From: Anaerolineales bacterium
GTDB taxonomy: Bacteria > Chloroflexota > Anaerolineae > Anaerolineales > Villigracilaceae
Assembly (NCBI GenBank): GCA_020060235.1
Contig: JAGVAO010000230.1
Coordinates: 1 to 62,325 of the forward strand
DNA length: 62,325 nt
Direction of reading: 5' to 3'
The translations under genes and the position numbers were made by a program. Below, one piece after another: positions 25,116 through 34,176 of this stretch (its first letter is position 1; each line of letters opens with the position of its first letter). Below the pieces are notes generated by a model that saw nothing but the letters and a program-made list of their open reading frames with translations, was not told where the DNA came from and did not search any database.

Positions 25116-27011
25116 ATGCGCGTTATCGGCACCGCCGGACATGTCGACCACGGTAAATCGACCCTCATCGCCGCCCTGACCGGCACCCACCCCGACCGGC
25201 TCAAAGAAGAGCAGGAACGCGAAATGACCATCGACCTCGGCTTTGGCTGGCTCAACCTGCCGGGCGGCGAGGAAATCGGCATTGTCGATGTTCCCGGTCA
25301 CCGTGATTTCATCGAGAACATGCTGGCAGGCATCGGCGGTATCGACGCCGCCCTGCTCATCATCGCCGCCGACGAAGGCGTCATGCCTCAAACCCGCGAA
25401 CACCTCGCCATCCTCGACCTTTTGCAAATCCAGGCTGGCGTTGTCGTCATCACCAAAACCGATTTGGTGGAGGACGCGGAATGGCTCGACCTGCTCGAGG
25501 AGGACATCCGCCGCGCCCTGGCCGGGACCGTCCTGCAAGCCGCGCCGCGGATGCGTGTCTCCGCCCGAACCGGCCTCGGCCTTGAAGAGCTTTTGGCTAC
25601 GCTCGAAGCGACTCTTGCCAACCGACCCTCGCGTCTCGACCTCGGACGACCGCGTTTGCCTGTGGACAGGGTTTTTACCATGCCTGGCTTCGGCACCGTC
25701 CTGACGGGGACTCTCAGCGATGGGCATTTTTCGCTCGGCGATGAAGTCGAACTGCTGCCCTCCGGCGTGCGCGGACGCATCCGCGGCCTGCAAACCCACA
25801 AGAAAAAAGAAGAAACCGCCCTACCCGGCTCACGGACAGCCGTCAACGTCTCAGGCGTCGCCCTTGAAGAGGCCCTGCGCGGCGAAGTGCTGGCAAAACC
25901 CGGCCAATATAAACCCTCCCGCCGCATCGACGCCCGCTTGCGCCTGCTCAAAGACATCTCCGCGCCGCTCAAAAACGCCACCGAAGTCAAAATCTTTCAC
26001 GGCACCACCGAAACCATCGCCCATTTGCGCCTTTTAGGGGCAGAAGTCATCGAACCCGGCGAAGAAGGCTGGGTTCAACTTGAATTGCGCGACCCACTCG
26101 TTGTCGTGCGCGGCGATAGATTCATCATCCGCCGCCCCTCGCCTGCTGAAACCCTGGGCGGTGGGCTGGTGGTCGACCCGCAGCCCAAAGCCCGCCACCG
26201 CCGCATGGACGAATCCGTGCTGAAACGGCTTTCGGCCCTGCTCGAAGGCACGCCCGCCGATATTTTCATGCAAGCCGCCCTGGCAACTGGCCCGGCCCCT
26301 CTCAAGGAAATGACCGCCCGCGCCCGGCTCGAACTCGCACCGGCCCAGGAGGCCATCGAAGCGTTAATCGCCAACGGCAGCCTGATTCCGCTCGAGGAAG
26401 GCAAATCCGCTCCGGACGCCGGGACGCTCTTTGTCGCCGCCCCACACTGGGAGGTGTTCAAAGCCTCGGCACTGGATTCGCTTTCAGGCTACCACCAAAC
26501 CCATCCGCTGCGGCGCGGGATGCCGCGCGAGGAACTCAAGAGCAAACTGAAATTTGCTCCCAAGGTCTTTAATGCCCTGGTCAAGAAACTGGCCCTCGAA
26601 ACAGAAGTGGTCGAGGCGGGCAGTTGGCTGGCGCGGTCCGGGCATGAGATTCGCTTTTCGGACGGTCAGCAGGCAAAAGTCAGCGCGCTCCTGCGCCGTT
26701 TTGATGGGAATCCCTACAGCCCGCCCTCGGTCAAGGAAACGGTCGCCGATGTCGGCGAGGACATCTACAATGCCCTGCTCGATTTGGGCGAGTTGGTCTC
26801 GGTCGGGCAGGATGTCGTCTTTCGCAAGCCGGTGTATGAGCAAATGGTGGCGAAAATCCGTGCCCTGCTGGCCGAAAAAGGCCAGGTCACCGCTGCCGAA
26901 GTGCGCGACCTGTTCGGTACGACCCGCAAATATGCCCTGGCCCTGCTCGAACATCTCGATGCCCTGGGTGTGACCGCCCGCGATGGCGATTATCGCAGAT
27001 TAAGAAAGTAG
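25116..27011 (+). CDS. selB: Selenocysteine-specific translation elongation factor SelB
   Basis: 631 residues. The factor delivers Sec-tRNA to UGA codons that have a SECIS hairpin. The G domain starts at once with GTAGHVDHGKST, then DVPGHRDF and ITKTDL (GTP-binding motifs). Beta-barrel domains follow (about 175-370), and the C-terminal half (about 375-630) consists of the winged-helix repeats that bind SECIS RNA. Length matches bacterial SelB. GGAG lies 7 bases before the ATG. No selA, selD or tRNA-Sec is in the window. A general EF-Tu-like GTPase is excluded by the C-terminal domains. Confidence 0.95.
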   Translation: MRVIGTAGHVDHGKSTLIAALTGTHPDRLKEEQEREMTIDLGFGWLNLPGGEEIGIVDVPGHRDFIENMLAGIGGIDAALLIIAADEGVMPQTREHLAILDLLQIQAGVVVITKTDLVEDAEWLDLLEEDIRRALAGTVLQAAPRMRVSARTGLGLEELLATLEATLANRPSRLDLGRPRLPVDRVFTMPGFGTVLTGTLSDGHFSLGDEVELLPSGVRGRIRGLQTHKKKEETALPGSRTAVNVSGVALEEALRGEVLAKPGQYKPSRRIDARLRLLKDISAPLKNATEVKIFHGTTETIAHLRLLGAEVIEPGEEGWVQLELRDPLVVVRGDRFIIRRPSPAETLGGGLVVDPQPKARHRRMDESVLKRLSALLEGTPADIFMQAALATGPAPLKEMTARARLELAPAQEAIEALIANGSLIPLEEGKSAPDAGTLFVAAPHWEVFKASALDSLSGYHQTHPLRRGMPREELKSKLKFAPKVFNALVKKLALETEVVEAGSWLARSGHEIRFSDGQQAKVSALLRRFDGNPYSPPSVKETVADVGEDIYNALLDLGELVSVGQDVVFRKPVYEQMVAKIRALLAEKGQVTAAEVRDLFGTTRKYALALLEHLDALGVTARDGDYRRLRK

Positions 27012-27015
27012 CGTT

Positions 27016-27099
27016 TGTCATTTCGAGCGACAGCGAGAAATCTTAATCACAGCCCGTAAGATTTCTCAGTCGCCGCTACGCGGTTTCTTCGAAATGACA
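27016..27099. repeat. Dispersed inverted-repeat element (TGTCATTTCGAGCG type), copy 1
   Basis: The left end TGTCATTTCGAGCGACAGCG continues into GAGAAATCTTA; the right half carries TAAGATTTCTC and ends in TTCGAAATGACA. The outer and inner arms are complementary. A second copy with the same ends is at 28021-28129. It follows selB by four bases and could act as a terminator-like fold. Confidence 0.8.
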
Positions 27100-27130
27100 G
27101 GCGATTTTTGGATAATTGGAGAACTCATTT

Positions 27131-27610
27131 ATGAACCTCGACCCAACTTTTAGCAACAGCCTCATCCTCATCCTGGTGGCCTTTGGCGGGGCGTTTTTGG
27201 CGGCCCTGTGGGTCTCACTGGTGGTCTGGACGTGGCGCGACATCCGCGCGCGCGCGCGTGACCCGCTCTCGCAGATTTTGTCGGTGGCGGTGGTGGCGGT
27301 GCTGAACCTGCCGGGCGTGTTGGTCTACCTGATTCTGCGCCCCCAGCGCACCCTTGAAGAAGAGTACCAGCGCACCCTGGAGGAGGAAGCCCTGCTGGCT
27401 TCGATTGAAGACCAGGCGCTTTGCCCCGGCTGTGAGCGCCGCGTGCGTGAGGATTGGCAGGCCTGCCCCAGTTGCCATACCAAGCTGCGCAAATCCTGCC
27501 AGTCTTGCGGCAAGTTGATGGAACTTTCGTGGAATTTATGCCCCTTCTGCGGCACGCCGGTTGAGGGCGTGCGCCGGGAAGAAGATGTGCTCCCCTCGTC
27601 ACTGGAGTGA
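27131..27610 (+). CDS. Membrane-anchored double zinc-ribbon protein
   Basis: 159 residues. One transmembrane helix (about 9-32) is followed by a basic stretch, a second hydrophobic patch (about 45-65) and a cytoplasmic C-terminus. That end has two zinc-ribbon Cys pairs each: CPGC with CPSC, then CQSC with CPFC. This fits a double zinc ribbon anchored at the membrane; partners are unknown. The ATG at 27131 with GGAG upstream is preferred over the in-frame TTG at 27116. Confidence 0.8.
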   Translation: MNLDPTFSNSLILILVAFGGAFLAALWVSLVVWTWRDIRARARDPLSQILSVAVVAVLNLPGVLVYLILRPQRTLEEEYQRTLEEEALLASIEDQALCPGCERRVREDWQACPSCHTKLRKSCQSCGKLMELSWNLCPFCGTPVEGVRREEDVLPSSLE

Positions 27611-27645
27611 AGACTCCTGCGGCCGGGCATAACCGAGGAATGTCA

Positions 27646-27993
27646 ATGATGCCTGAGGAAGTTATCCAGTCGGTTTGCATCGGCTTGCTGGGCGGTTTGC
27701 TATATATCAGGTTGCTCTGGATGTTTGGCGAGGCGGCCTGGCGTGGTGTCTTCTCATTTCGCCTTGGCGAAATTCAAGGCAACCCGGCGCGATTGATTGG
27801 GGTAATTGGCTTGTTGGGAATGGTCTCTTTTGCCTATCTTGGGGTCGGTGTTTATCTCGACAGTCAGCCTCCGCTTTGGCCGCTGGCCGGGTTTTTCCTG
27901 GCTTTGGCGGTTGTGATGGTTTTGGCTGTGAGTATCTTTGGACTGTTTCGGCTTGTGTTTACGCTATTTCGCTTTGTGTGGCGGAGAAAATAA
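27646..27993 (+). CDS. Small membrane protein of unknown function
   Basis: 115 residues with three hydrophobic segments (about 8-28, 45-67 and 75-105) and a basic C-terminus. No family recognised. The start is the ATG at 27646 because GAGG lies seven bases before it; ATG at 27640 and GTG at 27607 are also in frame. It follows the zinc-ribbon gene by 35 bases and may be co-transcribed with it. Confidence 0.6.
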   Translation: MMPEEVIQSVCIGLLGGLLYIRLLWMFGEAAWRGVFSFRLGEIQGNPARLIGVIGLLGMVSFAYLGVGVYLDSQPPLWPLAGFFLALAVVMVLAVSIFGLFRLVFTLFRFVWRRK

Positions 27994-28020
27994 AAACGGA
28001 ATGCGTTTGTGCGGCGGCGT

Positions 28021-28129
28021 TGTCATTTCGAGCGATAGCGAGAAATCTTAAAAGGCAACCAAGATTTCCCCCGGCGCCGCCCGCCAGGGCAGGTGTCAGT
28101 CGCTAAAAATCGGCTCCTTCGAAATGACA
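28021..28129. repeat. Dispersed inverted-repeat element (TGTCATTTCGAGCG type), copy 2
   Basis: Begins TGTCATTTCGAGCGATAGCG followed by AGAAATCTTA and ends TTCGAAATGACA, like copy 1 at 27016-27099. The centre is longer and GC-rich. The two copies flank the zinc-ribbon and small membrane genes. Confidence 0.8.
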
Positions 28130-28170
28130 AGTACTGATTGTCAGGCTTTTTCTACTTTCAAGGAGCAAGA

Positions 28171-28476
28171 ATGTACGGACTTATCGGCAAAATCAAAACC
28201 ACTCCCGGCGGGCGCGACGCCCTCGCTAAAATCCTGCTCGAGGGCGTGGCGGGCATGCCCGGCTGCCTGAGTTATATCGTGGCGCAAGACCCATCCGACC
28301 CGGATTCGCTCTGGATAACAGAAGTTTGGGACAGGCAGGAAAGCCACCAGGCATCCCTGTCCCTGCCTTCGGTGCAGGAGGCAATCGCCAAAGGTCGTCC
28401 GCTCATCGCCGGTTTTGATGAGCGTTTTGAAACTGTTCCGCTTGGCGGGCACGGATTGCCTGCCGCAAAGGAGTAA
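28171..28476 (+). CDS. Antibiotic biosynthesis monooxygenase (ABM) domain protein, YgiN-like
   Basis: 101 residues, the size of a single ABM ferredoxin-like domain. It has the typical order: beta strand MYGLIGKIKTTPGGRDAL, the PGCLSYIVAQDPSDPDSLWI core and the WITEVWDRQESHQASL segment. Members act as small dimeric quinol or heme-degrading monooxygenases without cofactors; the substrate cannot be predicted. AAGGAG precedes the ATG at 28171. The next gene begins 4 bases after its stop, so the two are co-transcribed. Confidence 0.85.
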   Translation: MYGLIGKIKTTPGGRDALAKILLEGVAGMPGCLSYIVAQDPSDPDSLWITEVWDRQESHQASLSLPSVQEAIAKGRPLIAGFDERFETVPLGGHGLPAAKE

Positions 28477-28480
28477 CCCC

Positions 28481-29353
28481 ATGAGCAAGGCTGAACGCAT
28501 CGGTTGGATTTTCTTCCCCATCGTCGTGCTGGTTGGCATTTTTGTGGCCTGGGCCGGGTCGCAGGGCGGAAGCGCCCTGGGCGGGATACCGGTCTTTGCG
28601 CTGGCTGTCGGGCTGGCTTATCTTGTCCAGTGGATTGTCTTTATCCCCTCCTTCTTGCGCCAGACCGAGAAGTTCTTCGACCTGACAGGCGGACTGACCT
28701 ACATTTCCATTACCCTCTTGATTCTCTTCATCAGCCCCGGCGCCCTCTCCGACCCTCGTTCCCTGTTGCTGGCCGCGCTCGTTGTCGTCTGGGCCGCCCG
28801 CCTGGGAAGTTTTCTCTACCAGCGCATTCACAAGGCCGGTAAGGATGACCGCTTCGACGAGTTGAAGCCCTCCTTCATCCGCTTCCTGAATGTTTGGACC
28901 ATTCAGGGCCTGTGGGTGACGTTCACCGCCGCCGCGGCCTGGGTCGCCATCACCTCGGCCACCCGCGTCGGGCTGGATGTCTTTGCCCTGGCCGGGTTCC
29001 TGGTCTGGGCCTTCGGATTTGGCTTCGAGGTCACCGCCGATAACCAGAAAACCCGCTTCAACGCCGACCCGGCCAACAAAGGCAAATTTATCCGCAGCGG
29101 ACTGTGGGCCAAATCGCGTCATCCCAACTATTTTGGCGAAATTGTGCTCTGGCTGGGTGTGGCGATAATCGCCATCCCGGCTTTGCAGGACTGGCAGTGG
29201 GTTGCCATGATTTCGCCTGCCTTTGTGGCCCTGCTCCTGATTCGTATCAGTGGCATTCCGCTGCTCGAGGTCAAAGCCGACAAAAAATGGGGCGGCCAGG
29301 CGGATTATGAAGAATACAAGAAAAACACGCCGTCGCTGATTCCGCGGTTGTAG
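28481..29353 (+). CDS. DUF1295 membrane protein (steroid 5-alpha-reductase-like)
   Basis: 290 residues with about six or seven helices. The family pieces are WAARLGSFLYQRIHKAGKDD, the WTIQGLWVTF helix and the C-terminal RSGLWAKSRHPNYFGEIVLW. The last is the NADPH/substrate signature shared with steroid 5-alpha-reductases and isoprenylcysteine methyltransferases. It probably reduces or modifies a lipid; the substrate is unknown. AAAGGAG precedes the start. Coupled with the ABM gene upstream (4 bases) and the zinc-ribbon gene downstream (3 bases). Confidence 0.88.
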   Translation: MSKAERIGWIFFPIVVLVGIFVAWAGSQGGSALGGIPVFALAVGLAYLVQWIVFIPSFLRQTEKFFDLTGGLTYISITLLILFISPGALSDPRSLLLAALVVVWAARLGSFLYQRIHKAGKDDRFDELKPSFIRFLNVWTIQGLWVTFTAAAAWVAITSATRVGLDVFALAGFLVWAFGFGFEVTADNQKTRFNADPANKGKFIRSGLWAKSRHPNYFGEIVLWLGVAIIAIPALQDWQWVAMISPAFVALLLIRISGIPLLEVKADKKWGGQADYEEYKKNTPSLIPRL

Positions 29354-29356
29354 CCC

Positions 29357-29767
29357 ATGCCTACCAGCATCGACCCCCAACCCGCGGAGAATGAAATCGA
29401 ATGCGGGCGCTGTGGCGCATACTTCCACTATGAATTGACGCGCTGTCCATCTTGTGGCGTCAATCTCTACGAACCGGAAAGCGATTCTGTGTCGAGTGTT
29501 TCCCGGCCTGTGAGCGAAGGCTGGCTGGAAAAAATCATCCGCCGCCTGACCCGCAAACCCTACCCGGAAGATGAATTGTTCGGCGCAGCCATCAACCAGG
29601 TTGATTTGTTCGGCGACCTGCTCTTTAGGGTTGGCGGCGACCGGGCTGCGGCTGAACGATTGGTTGAATTTGAACGCCACAAGAATCCGCAAAGCAACCG
29701 AACCGTCTGGATTCGCAACGCAATCCAGCGCTGGGATTACGATAACCGCAATCCGGGTGCTAATTGA
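29357..29767 (+). CDS. Small zinc-ribbon protein
   Basis: 136 residues. One zinc ribbon near the N-terminus (ECGRCGAYFHYELTRCPSCG) is followed by an acidic linker and a helical C-terminal part ending in RNAIQRWDYDNRN. The C-terminal helical part looks folded but I cannot name it. It starts three bases after the DUF1295 stop and lacks a strong site of its own, so it is probably read by translational coupling. Confidence 0.7.
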   Translation: MPTSIDPQPAENEIECGRCGAYFHYELTRCPSCGVNLYEPESDSVSSVSRPVSEGWLEKIIRRLTRKPYPEDELFGAAINQVDLFGDLLFRVGGDRAAAERLVEFERHKNPQSNRTVWIRNAIQRWDYDNRNPGAN

Positions 29768-29866
29768 TGGTTATATTAACAACGCAAATTTAATATACGA
29801 ATTTGCTGGTTGTGCTACAATAACTTCTATCAATATTCAATCTTTCAAACTCAAGAGGAGAGAGCC

Positions 29867-30670
29867 ATGAAAGTATTACGTCCGTTTTTTTTGATAGCAA
29901 GTTTCATTTTGATTGTTGGCCTGGCTTGCAGCGTTAACATGGGCGACGAGCCTTCCGCGCCTGCCCAACCTGCGCAGCCCGCTCAACCGGAACCGGCCCA
30001 GCCTGAGCCTGCCCAGCCTGAGCCTGCCCAGCCGGAACCGACCACCCCGCCGGAGCCGACTGCCGAGCCGGAGCCAACCGAACCTCCCCAACCCTCTGCC
30101 CAGGAATTCTTCACCGAAGAATTTGACAGTGACCCGCAGTGGAATTACTTCCTGACCTCGGGCGATGAGGACAAAGTCAAGATTGAGTTCGATGACAGCC
30201 GTATGATTTTTAAACTGGATGCCTTGAGCATCTATGCGTACTATATCTACGAGGCCTTCGATTATCGCGATGTCCGCATCGACTTGCGCGCCGAGAATCG
30301 CGGCATGAACAACAATAATATCAGCCTGGTTTGCCGTGCTTCGGATGACGAGGGCTGGTATGAATTCAGCACTGAAGGCGGCGGTCTTTGGTATTTATAT
30401 GGTGTAGTTCCGGCCAGTGATGGAAAACTGCGCTATAACATCATTGACAGCGGCGGCGTCAAGGCTCTCAAACAGGGTAAAAATACCAACGAATTTACAA
30501 TGATTTGTAACGAGAACGAAATTACCCTGGGCGTCAATGGTATAGAAATTAAGAAGGTCAAGGAAAATAAATATGTCCTGCGGAAAGGTTTTGCCGGATT
30601 CAACATCTCTTCACTGAACGTCACCCCGATTGTTGTCGAAGTCGAGTGGATTAAGATTTCGCAGCCTTAA
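29867..30670 (+). CDS. Lipoprotein with Pro/Glu repeat linker and a LamG-like domain
   Basis: 267 residues. The signal peptide ends in a lipobox (IVGLAC, Cys about 21). A linker of QPEPA-type repeats covers about residues 28-85. The C-terminal 180 residues start FFTEEFDSDPQWNYFLTSGD and alternate beta-rich stretches typical of concanavalin-like domains, which bind carbohydrates or serve as adhesion modules. The lipoprotein at 48997 has a related layout. AGAGGAGAGAG gives a strong ribosome binding site. A terminator follows the stop. Confidence 0.8.
   Translation: MKVLRPFFLIASFILIVGLACSVNMGDEPSAPAQPAQPAQPEPAQPEPAQPEPAQPEPTTPPEPTAEPEPTEPPQPSAQEFFTEEFDSDPQWNYFLTSGDEDKVKIEFDDSRMIFKLDALSIYAYYIYEAFDYRDVRIDLRAENRGMNNNNISLVCRASDDEGWYEFSTEGGGLWYLYGVVPASDGKLRYNIIDSGGVKALKQGKNTNEFTMICNENEITLGVNGIEIKKVKENKYVLRKGFAGFNISSLNVTPIVVEVEWIKISQP
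29984..30040 (+). repeat. 15-bp tandem repeat in the lipoprotein linker
   Basis: Four units (the last 12 bases) of CAGCCTGAGCCTGCC or a close variant, encoding QPEPA. The two middle units are identical at the DNA level, so copy number may vary between strains. Confidence 0.8.
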
Positions 30671-30699
30671 GAATCTGTTGTTCGCGCTATAAGCCAACG

Positions 30700-30732
30700 C
30701 AGCCCATCCAGACGGATGGGCTGTGTCTTTTT
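30700..30732 (+). terminator. Intrinsic terminator of the lipoprotein gene
   Basis: A perfect 10-bp stem CAGCCCATCC / GGATGGGCTG with a 4-base loop is followed by a T-rich tract (TGTCTTTTTG). It starts 30 bases after the stop codon. Confidence 0.85.
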
Positions 30733-30836
30733 GAATGTATGCAATTTCTATGCCCCGTTAACGTAATTCTTGCATTCATCGTTTATCCTATGGCAATCCT
30801 GATAATAAGAATTTGCTTCAAGGAGAATTTGCCAAA

Positions 30837-32717
30837 ATGGGAAAAATCATTGGAATTGACCTCGGAACAACCAACAGCGTGGTGGCCGTCATGGAAGGCG
30901 GCTCGCCGACAGTTGTTACCACGGCCGAAGGCGGACGATTGTGCCCGTCAGTTGTCGCATTCAACAAGAACGGCGAGCGCATGGTCGGCCAGACCGCTAA
31001 GCGCCAGTCGGTAATTAACTCTGAAAACACGGTTTACTCTATCAAACGTTTCATGGGCCGCCGCTACGACGAAGTCGAGAGTGAGCGCAAGATGGTGCCT
31101 TACCAGGTAATGGAAGGCCCCTCCGACGATGTGCGTGTCAAAGTCCCGGCTACCGGGCGCGAGTACAGCCCGCAGGAAATCAGCGCGATGGTGCTGGCGA
31201 AACTCAAGGCCGATGCCGAATCCTACCTCGGTCAGCCCGTTACCCAGGCGGTGATTACCGTCCCCGCGTATTTCAACGACAACCAGCGCCAGGCCACCAA
31301 AGACGCAGGCCGGATTGCCGGTCTGGAAGTTTTGCGCATCATCAACGAGCCGACCGCCGCTGCCCTGGCCTACGGCCTCGACAAGAAAAAGAACGAGACC
31401 ATCCTGGTATTCGACCTGGGTGGCGGTACCTTTGACGTTTCCATCCTCGAAGTGGGCGAGGGCGTTATCGAAGTCAAATCGACCAACGGCGATACCCACC
31501 TGGGCGGCGATGACTGGGACCAGCGCATCGTCAACTGGGCTGCCGATGAATTCAAGACCCAGGAAGGCATCGACCTTCGCCAGGACCGCCAGGCTCTCCA
31601 GCGCCTGCGCGAGGCCGCTGAAAAGGCAAAAATCGAGCTTTCGACCATGGTCGAAACCGAACTCAACCTGCCCTACATCACCGCAGACGCCAATGGCCCC
31701 AAGCACATGGTGCTGAAACTATCCCGCGCCAAATTCGAGCAGATGACTGAAGACCTGCTCAAACGCTGCGAAATCCCCTTCCAAAATGCGCTCAAAGACG
31801 CAAGCCTGCGCGCTGGCGACCTGCATGAGGTGGTGCTGGTGGGTGGCTCGACCCGCATGCCGATGGTGCAGGAACTTGTCCGTCGCCTGACCGGCAAAGA
31901 CGCCAACAAATCGGTCAACCCCGACGAAGTTGTTGCAGTCGGCGCGGCCATCCAGGGCGGTGTCTTGGGCGGCGAAGTGCGCGACATCCTGCTGCTCGAC
32001 GTGACCCCGCTCTCGTTGGGCGTCGAAACCCTGGGAAGCGTCATGACAGTCATGATTGAGCGCAATACCACCATCCCGGTCAAGAAGACCGAAACCTACT
32101 CGACTGCCGCCGACAGCCAGACGGCTGTGGACATTCACATCCTGCAGGGCGAGCGCCCGATGGCTGGCGACAACATGAGCCTGGGCCGCTTCCGCCTGGA
32201 CGGCATTCCGCCCGCGCCGCGCGGCATCCCACAAATCGAAGTTACTTTCGACATCGACGCCAACGGCATCCTGAATGTTACCGCCAAGGACAAGGCCAGC
32301 GGCAAAGAGCAGAAAGTCACCGTGACGGCCTCGACCAACCTGAGCAAGGAAGAAATCGAGCGCAAGGTGCAGGAGGCCCGCCAGAACGAGGCCGAGGACA
32401 AGAAGCGCAAAGAGGCCATCGAGGTCAAGAACCAGGCCGATAACCTGGTTTACCAGACCGAAAAAGCCCTCAGGGACCTGGGCGACAAAGTTCCCGAGTC
32501 CGAGCGCGGCAACATTGAATCCAAGGTCGCCGAACTCAAACAGGCTTTGCAGGGTGACGATATCGAGAAAACAAAGAAACTTAGCGAGGAAGTCCAGCAG
32601 GCTTTCCACGCTTTGAGCCAGCAGTTGTACTCGCAGGGACAGCCCCAGCCCGAGGGCGGCCCCTCGGCCCCGCCTCCCGGCGGTGACGACGTCATTGACG
32701 GCGAAGTCAAAGAGTAA
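30837..32717 (+). CDS. dnaK: Molecular chaperone DnaK (Hsp70)
   Basis: 626 residues. It starts [20 protein letters not shown], the invariant Hsp70 opening. Further marks are [50 protein letters not shown] and the [11 protein letters not shown] motif. The substrate-binding domain and an acidic tail ending in [12 protein letters not shown] follow. ATP-driven folding of cytoplasmic proteins. The ATG at 30837 is preferred over an upstream in-frame start because it gives the canonical N-terminus and has AAGGAG before it. No grpE or dnaJ is adjacent, and no CIRCE element was seen upstream. Confidence 0.98.
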   Translation: MGKIIGIDLGTTNSVVAVMEGGSPTVVTTAEGGRLCPSVVAFNKNGERMVGQTAKRQSVINSENTVYSIKRFMGRRYDEVESERKMVPYQVMEGPSDDVRVKVPATGREYSPQEISAMVLAKLKADAESYLGQPVTQAVITVPAYFNDNQRQATKDAGRIAGLEVLRIINEPTAAALAYGLDKKKNETILVFDLGGGTFDVSILEVGEGVIEVKSTNGDTHLGGDDWDQRIVNWAADEFKTQEGIDLRQDRQALQRLREAAEKAKIELSTMVETELNLPYITADANGPKHMVLKLSRAKFEQMTEDLLKRCEIPFQNALKDASLRAGDLHEVVLVGGSTRMPMVQELVRRLTGKDANKSVNPDEVVAVGAAIQGGVLGGEVRDILLLDVTPLSLGVETLGSVMTVMIERNTTIPVKKTETYSTAADSQTAVDIHILQGERPMAGDNMSLGRFRLDGIPPAPRGIPQIEVTFDIDANGILNVTAKDKASGKEQKVTVTASTNLSKEEIERKVQEARQNEAEDKKRKEAIEVKNQADNLVYQTEKALRDLGDKVPESERGNIESKVAELKQALQGDDIEKTKKLSEEVQQAFHALSQQLYSQGQPQPEGGPSAPPPGGDDVIDGEVKE

Positions 32718-32733
32718 GACCGGACAAAAACCG

Positions 32734-32761
32734 AACGCCCACCGTCGAGGTGGGCGTTTTT
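32734..32761 (+). terminator. Intrinsic terminator of dnaK
   Basis: AACGCCCACC-gtcga-GGTGGGCGTT followed directly by T's, 17 bases after the stop codon. Confidence 0.9.
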
Positions 32762-32770
32762 GCTTTGCAG

Positions 32771-32776
32771 TATAAT
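32771..32776 (+). promoter_or_regulatory. -10 box of a probable leaderless promoter for the C39-like peptidase gene
   Basis: TATAAT, then 7 bases, then the ATG at 32784. It lies just after the dnaK terminator, so the gene needs its own promoter here. No ribosome binding site can fit. Confidence 0.6.
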
Positions 32777-32783
32777 TCTGCCC

Positions 32784-34166
32784 ATGTTAAGACAACGAAA
32801 ATTTCAAATATTGTTAGGTCTGCTGGCCGGTCTGGTGCTTGCGGTGGGCCTGTATCAGGTTCCTTTTATCAATTCGCGCCTTGCCTGGCGGCTGGATAAC
32901 CTGCGCGCCGAAATTCGCCAATGGATTGCGCCGCCCTCCGAACAGGTATTTGTGCCGGGCGCATCGACTGCCGCCCCGACCCTGCCCTCGCCCGGTGTTA
33001 CGGTCATTTCCCCGACGGTGGATGAATCGGCTGCCGCAACACCCACGACGCTCGCCCCGACCCTTGAGCCGACCCCGACCCTGATCCCCCTGCCCGAGCG
33101 GATAGACCTGAAAGGCGCGCAGTTTTACGTCGACCAGAAAAACCGCTGGAATTATTGCGGGCCGGCCAACCTGGTCATGTCGCTCAAATTCTGGGGCTGG
33201 AAGGGCCTGCCCGGCAGGACGGACGACCTGCGCGACCAGGTTGCCACCGTGGTCAAGCCCGGCTTTGTCGACCCGACCAAGAGTTTTATAGACCGTGGCC
33301 GCCTCGACCTGAATGTCATGCCCTACGAAATGGCCGATTTTGTCATGGAATATACCGACTATTCCGCGCTTATCCGGCATGGCGGCGACCTTTATACCCT
33401 CAAGGCCCTGCTTGTGGCGGGATTCCCATCGGTGATTGAGAAGGGCTATTACGAGCGCGACACCCAGGGCAAACACACCTGGATGGGCCATTACCTGTTC
33501 GTGACCGGTTATGACGACGCCGAGCAGGTTTTCATCGTGCAAGACGCTTATTACCAGAACGATGAAAAGCCGCGTAAGGACAGGCGCATTAAATATGATG
33601 AACTGCTCGAGGGCTGGCGTTCCTTCAACTTCCTGTTTATGGTGGTTTATCCGCCTGAGCGCGAAAACGAGGTCTTGAATACCCTGGGCCGCTTAAGTGA
33701 CCCGGTCTGGGGTTACCAGCGCGCCCTGCAAGTAGCGGAGGAGGAAGTGCTTTCCCTGCGCGATATTGACCTGTACTTCGCCTGGTTCAACAAAGGCACC
33801 AGCCACGTCCAGTTGCAGCAGTACGCCGATGCGGCGGCGGCCTATGACAAGGCCTTTGCCGTGTACGCCAGCCTGGGCTCCGACAACGTCAACCGCCCCT
33901 ACCGCATGGTCTGGTACCAGACCGGGCCGTATTGGGCTTACTTTTACACCGGCCGCTACCAGGATGTGATTAACCTGGCCGATGTCACCCTTTCGACACC
34001 CTCGACCGGCCCAACCCTCGAGGAAAGTCTGTACTGGCGCGCAATGGCCTCGTACGCCATTGGCAACACCGGCCCGGCAGTCACCGACATGCTCGAATCG
34101 GTGCGCCTGAACCCCAATTTTGCGGCTGGCTGGCAACGATTGCGTGAGTGGGGTGTTTCACCCTAG
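32784..34166 (+). CDS. Membrane-anchored C39-like cysteine peptidase with TPR repeats
   Basis: 460 residues. An N-terminal signal anchor (about 8-27) is followed by a Thr/Pro-rich linker to about residue 105. The peptidase C39-like domain (about 108-290) has Cys in WNYCGPANLVMSL, His in WMGHYLFVTGYDD and the following VQDAYY Asp region. TPR-like helical repeats fill about 310-460 (YFAWFNKGTSHVQLQQYADA begins the first). It is probably a surface protease or a bacteriocin-processing relative without a transporter; substrate unknown. The start at 32784 lies 7 bases after TATAAT. Confidence 0.85.
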   Translation: MLRQRKFQILLGLLAGLVLAVGLYQVPFINSRLAWRLDNLRAEIRQWIAPPSEQVFVPGASTAAPTLPSPGVTVISPTVDESAAATPTTLAPTLEPTPTLIPLPERIDLKGAQFYVDQKNRWNYCGPANLVMSLKFWGWKGLPGRTDDLRDQVATVVKPGFVDPTKSFIDRGRLDLNVMPYEMADFVMEYTDYSALIRHGGDLYTLKALLVAGFPSVIEKGYYERDTQGKHTWMGHYLFVTGYDDAEQVFIVQDAYYQNDEKPRKDRRIKYDELLEGWRSFNFLFMVVYPPERENEVLNTLGRLSDPVWGYQRALQVAEEEVLSLRDIDLYFAWFNKGTSHVQLQQYADAAAAYDKAFAVYASLGSDNVNRPYRMVWYQTGPYWAYFYTGRYQDVINLADVTLSTPSTGPTLEESLYWRAMASYAIGNTGPAVTDMLESVRLNPNFAAGWQRLREWGVSP

Positions 34167-34176
34167 GGTAATTCTC

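Noticed and set aside
25116-27011. Selenoprotein gene near selB
   Set aside because: No gene nearby shows an in-frame UGA with homology continuing past it.
28403-29692. Long minus-strand open frame (429 codons)
   Set aside because: It is antisense to the DUF1295 and zinc-ribbon genes, with composition typical of a high-GC shadow frame and no recognisable domain.
30671-30836. CIRCE heat-shock operator before dnaK
   Set aside because: No TTAGCACTC-n9-GAGTGCTAA-like inverted repeat is present.
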